Assembly (NCBI GenBank): GCA_017547525.1
Contig: JAFYPL010000034.1
Location: 1 to 50,042, forward strand
DNA: 50,042 bases
From: Oscillospiraceae bacterium
GTDB taxonomy: Bacteria > Bacillota > Clostridia > Oscillospirales > Ruminococcaceae
Reading direction: 5' to 3'
This document shows positions 44,891 to 50,042 of this stretch, one piece after another. Every line of letters begins with the position of its first letter. Position 1 is the first letter of the stretch. A program made the position numbers and the translations under genes. A model generated the notes under the pieces. It had not been told where the DNA came from, made no database searches, and was given only the letters and a program-made list of their open reading frames with translations.

Positions 44891-46347
44891 GTTTCAGACT
44901 TAAAGAAGCTATAGACACTGCATACCAGCTGTGTGATGCATTGGAAAAAAGCAGCATATGGGATAAAAATAATACTGCATCAGCACGAGATATTTTCCGT
45001 GGTGAATTGTTTCATTTTCTTCTTAACCTCAGCTTTACAGACGGCAAATTGACAGCAGCTGAATCAAAATTTATAAAAGAATATCTTGGATTTGATTATT
45101 CGGTAAGCGAACTAAAAGAATACGCCATAACACACAGGGTATACAGTTCTGATTTCACAAATAATATGCCTTATTGTTTCAAAGCTTTTGTAAAAGCTGA
45201 TAACGATATAAACAGCGTAAATGAAACAGCATCCCTTATACTCAATCTTTACCGCAGACTGGGACAGGCATTTATTAAATGCGATGGTTCAGACAAAAGC
45301 GAAGGTTATTCCCTGTCTGTATTCTGCAACAATATGGAAACATATATAGACTCTAAGCTGGTGGAAAGTGCAAATAAATCTTTCAGTTATATTATTGAAA
45401 AAGACAGTGATGTGAAACTGCCGGTAAAAGAGACTCCTGCATATACACCAACTTTCCCTGATTCAGATACCCAAAATCAGGATACTGAATCAGCAACTGA
45501 AACTGATGCAGAAGAAACAGAACCTGAAAAAACACTGGAAGAATTACTGGATGAGCTTAATTCATTGATAGGTCTGGAAAAGGTAAAGACCGATGTAAAC
45601 AGCCTGATAAATCTTGTAAAAATAAGAAAAATCAGACAGGAACGCGGCATGGACAGCCCTGATATGAGTTTGCATATGGTATTCAGTGGTAATCCTGGTA
45701 CCGGTAAAACAACTATCGCCAGACTGTTGGCCGAAATTTACAAAGCAATGGGACTCCTGTCAAAAGGTCATCTTATCGAAACCGACCGTAGTGGCCTTGT
45801 AGGTGGCTATGTAGGTCAGACCGCATTGAAAGTTCAGGAAGTGGCCCAAAAGGCCAAAGGCGGCGTTTTATTCATAGATGAGGCTTATTCCCTTACTGTA
45901 AATAGAAGCTCTACAGACTATGGTTTTGAGGCTGTAGACACACTGCTGAAATATATGGAAGATAACCGTGACGACCTTATCGTAATAGTGGCCGGATACC
46001 CTGAACCAATGGAAGAATTTTTAAACTCAAATCCGGGTTTAAAGTCAAGATTCAACAAATATCTGCATTTTGATGATTATACTCCTGATGAACTTATAGG
46101 TATTTTAAAACTGAACGCCAGAAAGGCAGATTTAAAATTAAGTGAAAATGCTGAAAAGTTTGCTCTGGATTTTTTTGTGAAACGCTGCGAAAACAGACCT
46201 GAAAATTATGCAAACGGTCGTGATGTAAGAAACTTTTTCGAAAAAGCACTTATCAATCAGGCAAACAGACTTGCCAGCTTCGAAATTATAGAAGATGATC
46301 AGCTGACCACTCTGGAAGTTGAAGATTTCAATACAATACTCTTATAA
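44887..46347 (+). CDS. AAA ATPase, CbbX/SpoVK type, with TerB-like N-terminus
   Basis: The N-terminal half (about 1-170) is helical with a TerB-like stretch (LNLSFTDGKLTAAESKFIKEYL, about 47-68). An acidic linker rich in Thr, Glu and Asp follows (about 180-220). The C-terminal AAA domain has Walker A GNPGTGKT (268-275), the pore loop GYVGQTALK (about 308-316) and Walker B LFIDEA (Asp331, Glu332), then an arginine-finger region (LKSRFNKYL) and lid. It is close to CbbX, the Rubisco activase, and SpoVK, but no Rubisco is visible and a remodelling substrate is unknown. Length is 486. It overlaps yjbR-like by 4 bases. Confidence 0.83.
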   Translation: MSFRLKEAIDTAYQLCDALEKSSIWDKNNTASARDIFRGELFHFLLNLSFTDGKLTAAESKFIKEYLGFDYSVSELKEYAITHRVYSSDFTNNMPYCFKAFVKADNDINSVNETASLILNLYRRLGQAFIKCDGSDKSEGYSLSVFCNNMETYIDSKLVESANKSFSYIIEKDSDVKLPVKETPAYTPTFPDSDTQNQDTESATETDAEETEPEKTLEELLDELNSLIGLEKVKTDVNSLINLVKIRKIRQERGMDSPDMSLHMVFSGNPGTGKTTIARLLAEIYKAMGLLSKGHLIETDRSGLVGGYVGQTALKVQEVAQKAKGGVLFIDEAYSLTVNRSSTDYGFEAVDTLLKYMEDNRDDLIVIVAGYPEPMEEFLNSNPGLKSRFNKYLHFDDYTPDELIGILKLNARKADLKLSENAEKFALDFFVKRCENRPENYANGRDVRNFFEKALINQANRLASFEIIEDDQLTTLEVEDFNTILL

Positions 46348-46377
46348 AAAATAACCGGCAGGTATTCCCTGCCGGTT
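46347..46377. terminator. Bidirectional terminator between the AAA gene and nucleoside hydrolase
   Basis: AACCGGCAGG (46353-46362) pairs with CCTGCCGGTT (46368-46377). The T tract is best on the minus strand (ATTTTTTAT), serving the hydrolase pair; on the plus strand it is weaker. Confidence 0.86.
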
Positions 46378-46385
46378 TAATTTAT

Positions 46386-47342
46386 TTAGTTGAATTTTTT
46401 AGCAGCTTCAATGTGCATATTGATGAGTTTTTCTCTGTCTGCTTTCATTGAAACGTATGTATTAGCAGATTTACCTGTGTAACCAACAAGGTCTGTTACT
46501 GTACATCCGCGTGTTTTAACACCTTTCAGTTCCACATCTACGTAGCAGTGCTTAAATTCCACAACAGATTCATCAAGCAGCCATGCTACTGGCAGTGAGT
46601 CGTGGAGAACAGCGCCTGGAAGGCCACCGAGAGCTTTATAGATATCTGAATACTGCTGCATGCAATCTTTCAAAAATTCGCCTGTTTTGCCGCCATTATC
46701 AGCAATCGCCTGACGTTCATCATCAGTGATAAAACACCCCATAGTTGCATCAAGGCTGAACATGTATTTAGGTACATCACTCATAAATACGATTTTTGCT
46801 GCATCTGGGTCGTGACCGATATTAGCTTCTACGGAGAAGCCCATATTGCCACCGAAAGCAGCACCGCCCATAAGTGCAATACATTCTACTTTTTCATGAA
46901 GATCAGGATATGCCAGAAGGAATGTGGCGATATTTGTAAGTGGAGCTGTAGCAACGATTGTTACTTTTTCTTCACTTTCTTTGATAGCTTTTGCCATCAG
47001 ATCTGCCGCTGCCATTTTTTCAGCCTGTTTTGTTGGTGCTGGCAGTCTGTTGCCTACGTTACCCAGACCATCACGACCATGGATATCAACCATTGGTGCA
47101 ACTGAGTAATCTATTGGTGGGTCGATTACAGGACGATATGCACCAGCAGCTACCGGTACATCCAGACCTAACAGTTCACATATTTTCAGTGTATTTTCAG
47201 TAGTTGTTTCCAATGAACAGTTACCAAAAACTGTAGTGATAGCTTTCAGTTCAAGAGTATCTGCTGCAGCAACCAACAACAATGCAAGAGTATCATCAAC
47301 GCCAGTATCAACGTCCATAATTATAGGTTTCTTTTTCAGCAT
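46386..47342 (-). CDS. Inosine-uridine-preferring nucleoside hydrolase (1)
   Basis: Nucleoside hydrolases split nucleosides to base and ribose, using calcium. The motif DVDTGVDDTLALL gives Asp10, Asp12, Asp16 and Asp17; MGGAAFGGN and VLHDSLPVAWLL (His-Asp near the C-terminus) complete the site. The frame opens at 47363, but GGGAGG is 9 bases before the ATG at 47342, giving 318 residues and a 1-base gap after the upstream hydrolase. It is distinct in sequence from the upstream paralogue, so the two may have different nucleoside preference. Confidence 0.92.
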   Translation of the reverse strand: MLKKKPIIMDVDTGVDDTLALLLVAAADTLELKAITTVFGNCSLETTTENTLKICELLGLDVPVAAGAYRPVIDPPIDYSVAPMVDIHGRDGLGNVGNRLPAPTKQAEKMAAADLMAKAIKESEEKVTIVATAPLTNIATFLLAYPDLHEKVECIALMGGAAFGGNMGFSVEANIGHDPDAAKIVFMSDVPKYMFSLDATMGCFITDDERQAIADNGGKTGEFLKDCMQQYSDIYKALGGLPGAVLHDSLPVAWLLDESVVEFKHCYVDVELKGVKTRGCTVTDLVGYTGKSANTYVSMKADREKLINMHIEAAKKFN

Positions 47343-47343
47343 A

Positions 47344-48321
47344 TCAGCAGTCCTCCCTGTCATAAGATTTTACGCATTTAAAATACATTTCTACAAATTT
47401 TTCTCTGTCCATAGCTACAGGGAGTTTAATGTTTTTAAGTGGTGCAAAGCCCAGCCAGTCAATAACAGTCTGACCCCGTGTCATTTCACCTACACAGTCA
47501 CAGAAAGCATATTTTTCTACATACTGTGCAATTTCAGGATCGATAAGAACTGCGGCCGCTGTAGGGTCGCATGTGTAATGGTCATCACCTGTTGGGAAAA
47601 TATTTGTACCTTCTTCGCGCAGTTTTGCTTTATTTACCACTTCAAATTCCAGCATCCGTTTTGCCAGTGCTGCAAACTTGTTTGTTTCTGGAAGGTTAAG
47701 TAATGGTTTCCATTCTTCTTCTGTAAGATGAACCATATGGCAGGCATTCCAGTCAACCATTGTAAAATTAGGGAAACCAGCCTGCAGTACAATTTCACAT
47801 GCATGTGGGTCCTGTGCAATGTTGTATTCGGAATAAACGCCAAAGTTACCGCTACCTGCTGAACCGCCCATAATAACCAGATTTTTAATCAGTTTTGGCA
47901 GTTCCGGATATTTCATTACTGCAATAGCCAGATTTGTCAGTGGACCGATAGCGAGGATTTCAAGCTCACCATTCTGTTTTACTGCTTCTTCCCAGATAAA
48001 ATCCCATGCATGACCTTCAGCAAACTCAGCATCTTCAGGCAATTCGTATTCAAAACCGATAAGGCCGTTACTGCCATGAACATATTCTGCACGTGTAAGA
48101 CGCTGGATAAGAGCTTCTTTGGCACCTTTATATACAGGACAGTCCATACCGTATAATTTACTTAAAAACAGTGCATTTTTTGATGTGAGTTCCAGTGGTA
48201 CATTACCATGAACAGCTGTAATACCACGAATATCAAACTGACCGCTCCCCTGTACCATCATAAGGCATTCAGCATCATCAATACCCGGGTCACAGTCAAT
48301 AATCAAAGGTCTTTTGATCAT
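47344..48321 (-). CDS. Inosine-uridine-preferring nucleoside hydrolase (2)
   Basis: This is the second member of the tandem pair. The metal motif is DCDPGIDDAECLMM (Asp9, Asp11, Asp15, Asp16), with MGGSAGSGNFG and a C-terminal variant HYTCDPTAAAVL instead of the simple HD segment. The frame opens at 48372, but AAGGA is 8 bases before the ATG at 48321, giving 325 residues. It is first in the pair and has a promoter at 48393-48421. Ribose released could feed the pentose phosphate pathway served by the transketolase genes (inference). Confidence 0.91.
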   Translation of the reverse strand: MIKRPLIIDCDPGIDDAECLMMVQGSGQFDIRGITAVHGNVPLELTSKNALFLSKLYGMDCPVYKGAKEALIQRLTRAEYVHGSNGLIGFEYELPEDAEFAEGHAWDFIWEEAVKQNGELEILAIGPLTNLAIAVMKYPELPKLIKNLVIMGGSAGSGNFGVYSEYNIAQDPHACEIVLQAGFPNFTMVDWNACHMVHLTEEEWKPLLNLPETNKFAALAKRMLEFEVVNKAKLREEGTNIFPTGDDHYTCDPTAAAVLIDPEIAQYVEKYAFCDCVGEMTRGQTVIDWLGFAPLKNIKLPVAMDREKFVEMYFKCVKSYDREDC

Positions 48322-48392
48322 AATTATATTCCTTTCCGTTCGCTTTATTTTATGCACATAAATTCTGTACACAAATATATTCAGTTATCATA

Positions 48393-48421
48393 ATCTTATC
48401 AAATAGCTGTATAAAATACAA
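48393..48421 (-). promoter_or_regulatory. Possible promoter of the nucleoside hydrolase pair
   Basis: Minus-strand TTGTAT (48416-48421) and TAAGAT (48393-48398) are 17 bases apart, about 70 bases before the ribosome site. Direct repeats ACACAAATAT occur near 48369 and 48431, on both sides, and could bind a regulator. Confidence 0.5.
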
Positions 48422-48476
48422 GTACAGACGACACAAATATGTATTTTTATAAAAGCTGTATTAGATATTCAACCAA

Positions 48477-48510
48477 AATAAAAAGCCTCCGGATTATGAA
48501 TCCAGAGGCC
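48477..48510 (-). terminator. Terminator of trxA
   Basis: GCCTCCGGAT (about 48485-48494) pairs with ATCCAGAGGC (about 48500-48509) with one mismatch, followed on the minus strand by TTTTTATTTT. Confidence 0.85.
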
Positions 48511-48527
48511 AGAATGATTTGATTTAA

Positions 48528-48833
48528 TTATTTGAGCATATCGAGAATCCGTGCTTTTGGTTTGAAACCAACCATGCGTTTTTCTTCTTTGCCATCTTTG
48601 AACAGTACCAGTGTAGGAATGCTCATTACCTGATATTTCATAGCAATTTCCTGTGCCTGGTCAACATCAAGTTTTGCTACAACTACTTCACCTGCCAGTT
48701 CTTCTGCCAGCTGTTCAATTGTAGGTGCAAGCATTTTGCATGGGCCACACCATGTTGCCCAGAAATCAACCAGAACTGGTTTGTCGCCATTGATAACTTC
48801 GTTAAAATTTTCTTTTGTAAGTGCGAGAGCCAT
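48528..48833 (-). CDS. trxA: Thioredoxin
   Basis: This is a canonical thioredoxin with active site WCGPC (28-32), cis-proline in SIPTLVLF and a central DFWATW. It reduces disulfides in the cytoplasm. Length is 101. AAGGAG is well spaced before the ATG. It lies 78 bases after the Crp/Fnr gene stop, with a possible promoter in that gap, so regulation by its neighbour is plausible. No thioredoxin reductase is visible here. Confidence 0.95.
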   Translation of the reverse strand: MALALTKENFNEVINGDKPVLVDFWATWCGPCKMLAPTIEQLAEELAGEVVVAKLDVDQAQEIAMKYQVMSIPTLVLFKDGKEEKRMVGFKPKARILDMLK

Positions 48834-48861
48834 AGTAAATCTCCTTTATATTTTATCTTTG

Positions 48862-48890
48862 ATTATAATATACCATAATGCATATTTCTA
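48862..48890 (-). promoter_or_regulatory. Possible promoter of trxA
   Basis: Minus-strand TAGAAA (48885-48890) and TATAAT (48862-48867) are 17 bases apart. The -35 is weak. Confidence 0.42.
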
Positions 48891-48911
48891 TACAGTGATT
48901 TAATCACCTGT

Positions 48912-49583
48912 TTACAGTCTTTCCATCAGTTTCTTTTTGTCTATGATTTCAATTTCTTTTCTGGAAACCTTCACTACACCCTCATTTTCAAAATACTTGA
49001 GCATTCGTGATACAACTTCTCTGGCACTGCCCAGATATTTGGCTATTTCCATGTGAGAGTATCGGATAATAGGACCGTTTTTAATCAGCTCTTCATAGAG
49101 GAAAATTGCCAGACGTTTGTCAAAACTGAAAAACAGTATCTGCTGCATAGTCCACATTACATCAGAAAAACGGATAGCTTTCATTTTATTGGAAAAGTTT
49201 TCTACATATATATTTTTTTCTATAAGCTTTGAAAAAGCAAAAGGATTCAGTACAACAGCTTCACTTGGTTCTTCAGCATCAACATACGCATCAAAGGTAA
49301 TTTCAGATAATACGCATGATGCAGAAAGAATACATACTTCCCCCGGTGAAACGCGGTAAAGAGTAACCTCTTTCCCCTCTTCACTCATGATATATACACG
49401 CAGGCATCCGCTTTTTACAAACAATACACCGATACATTCAGAATCGGCGCTGTGAATGTTCTGTCCCGGATGATAGTTAATGACTTCAGTATTATGGCAT
49501 ACAAATGCTTTTTCTTCTTCAGAAAGATGCCGCCAGAAATCAGGATACCGGGAAAGGAATTCCAGTTTTTCTCTTACTTCCAT
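48912..49583 (-). CDS. Crp/Fnr family transcriptional regulator
   Basis: This 223-residue regulator has an N-terminal cyclic-nucleotide-binding-like beta-roll (about 30-115, with VLFVKSGCLRVYIMSEEGKEVTLYRVSPGEVCILSASCVL), a long dimer helix (about 120-160) and a C-terminal winged helix (MEIAKYLGSAREVVSRMLKYF). It lacks the CRP cAMP residues in any clear form. The several cysteines in the beta-roll hint at redox sensing. GGAGG precedes the ATG. The neighbour is thioredoxin, a common pairing in Clostridia. Confidence 0.9.
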   Translation of the reverse strand: MEVREKLEFLSRYPDFWRHLSEEEKAFVCHNTEVINYHPGQNIHSADSECIGVLFVKSGCLRVYIMSEEGKEVTLYRVSPGEVCILSASCVLSEITFDAYVDAEEPSEAVVLNPFAFSKLIEKNIYVENFSNKMKAIRFSDVMWTMQQILFFSFDKRLAIFLYEELIKNGPIIRYSHMEIAKYLGSAREVVSRMLKYFENEGVVKVSRKEIEIIDKKKLMERL

Positions 49584-49714
49584 TGTATACCTCCATTAAA
49601 AAGATTTGTTTATATAAAACATAGTTGTGATAATTTAAAGTAGTTACAATAACTATAACATTATACGGTGAAATTTGCAAATTATAATTACACTTACTGT
49701 ATACGTTAAAACTG

Positions 49715-49743
49715 TTGACTTTTAGCTAAATATAGTGTAATAT
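49715..49743 (+). promoter_or_regulatory. Promoter of tRNA-Leu
   Basis: TTGACT (49715-49720) and TAATAT (49738-49743) are 17 bases apart, 19 bases upstream of the tRNA. Confidence 0.78.
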
Positions 49744-49762
49744 ATTTAAGCACAATATTTTA

Positions 49763-49850
49763 GCCGCTGTGGTGGAATAGGCAGACACAAGGGACTTAAA
49801 ATCCCTCGCCCTAATACGGCGTACCGGTTCGACCCCGGTCAGCGGCACCA
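49763..49850 (+). tRNA. tRNA-Leu (UAA)
   Basis: This is a class II tRNA with a long variable arm. The acceptor GCCGCTG (49763-49769) pairs with CAGCGGC (49840-49846). The anticodon stem AGGGA/TCCCT encloses CTTAAAA, giving anticodon TAA at 49797-49799. CCA is encoded at 49848-49850. It is a likely substrate for MiaA/MiaB. Confidence 0.95.
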
Positions 49851-49854
49851 AGAA

Positions 49855-49886
49855 AACATTACTCTTTTGAGTAGTGTTTTTTTATT
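49855..49886 (+). terminator. Terminator of tRNA-Leu
   Basis: AACATTACTC (49855-49864) pairs with GAGTAGTGTT (49869-49878), followed by TTTTTTATTTT. Confidence 0.85.
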
Positions 49887-49943
49887 TTGTAAAATATCAA
49901 AAATAAAAACCACCCTTTTTAACCGGATGGTCATAAAACAGTT

Positions 49944-50042
49944 AATCCTCGCTATGAAATCGTTCATAGCGAGGATTTTTGCTTATTGTTTCGATACAGC
50001 AGCATCCACGGTTCCCCTTATCAGGGGAGTTGTCTGCCGAAC
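49944..50042. repeat. Hairpin-rich intergenic repeat, cut by window end
   Basis: A perfect 15-base-pair hairpin (AATCCTCGCTATGAA at 49944-49958 with TTCATAGCGAGGATT at 49963-49977, then TTT) is followed by TCCCCT-TATC-AGGGGA (50013-50028) and GTTGTCTGCCGAAC. The second part resembles the dispersed palindromic repeats with GGGGA-type stems scattered in many clostridial genomes. The first hairpin could also terminate transcription on the plus strand. The 49887-49943 stretch has only a possible minus-strand terminator (CCATCC/GGGTGG with a T run). No gene is seen in 49887-50042. Confidence 0.5.

Noticed and set aside
44887-46347. AAA ATPase as true CbbX (Rubisco activase)
   Set aside because: No Rubisco genes are visible and the N-terminal TerB-like half is not part of CbbX.
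49981-50042. Short minus-strand reading frame at the window edge as a gene
   Set aside because: It is only a 19-codon tail through a palindromic repeat; such frames recur in dispersed repeats and carry no recognisable domain.

Overview
The window is ordinary chromosome from a low-GC Bacillota, most likely class Clostridia. I infer this from gene order and protein style, not from a database search. Pointers are: yggS-sepF-ylmH-divIVA-lspA-rluD; the M23/M50/TIGR03960/TIGR03936 block; a split two-gene transketolase; NfnAB; consensus-like promoters with 17-base spacers; strong AGGAGG ribosome sites; and frequent TTG starts. The XerD N-terminus and the GME-fold, TIGR04086 and DUF6311 proteins hint at an Oscillospirales-like anaerobe (inference).

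Layout. 1-225: end of a tRNA array (Phe partial, Gly, Cys). 337-1710: radA. 1769-4574: a three-gene envelope cluster (membrane-fusion adaptor, FtsX/MacB-type permease, GME-fold-like protein) whose first ribosome site lies inside a long hairpin. 4584-5796: a xerD-type recombinase behind a near-consensus promoter that has a palindrome filling its spacer. 5809-9423 (minus): two small membrane proteins, yajC, tgt and queA. 9564-10748 (plus): a CapA-like lipoprotein. 10785-13567 (minus): rplS-lepB-ylqF-rnhB-yraN behind a probable L19 leader. 13749-17577 (minus): two radical-SAM-associated proteins and a SpoIVFA/SpoIVFB-like M23/M50 pair. 17653-19870 (minus): nfnAB. 20066-40058 (minus): seventeen tightly packed genes, uvrB-uvrA-miaB-ylbF-mutS-mutL-miaA-adaptor-yggS-sepF-ylmH-divIVA-lspA-rluD-Cof-transketolase N and C, with no convincing internal terminator. 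40212-44401: radC (minus), an RluA-like synthase and a DUF6311-like membrane protein (plus), and a YfcE-type phosphodiesterase (minus). 44552-46347 (plus): a YjbR-like protein and a TerB-like/CbbX-type AAA ATPase. 46386-49583 (minus): two nucleoside hydrolases, thioredoxin and a Crp/Fnr regulator. 49763-49850: tRNA-Leu, followed by hairpin sequence that looks like a dispersed repeat cut by the window edge.

Together the genes cover DNA repair (RadA, UvrAB, MutSL, RadC), tRNA and rRNA modification (Tgt, QueA, MiaA, MiaB, two pseudouridine synthases), secretion and lipoprotein processing (YajC, LepB, LspA), division (SepF, DivIVA), and redox and carbon metabolism (NfnAB, transketolase, thioredoxin). 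I see no prophage, insertion sequence, CRISPR array or defence island. The most interesting features are regulatory: the xerD promoter/operator and leader hairpin, the hairpin hiding the adaptor's ribosome site, the gene start embedded in the yajC terminator, and the very long repair/translation/division gene run.
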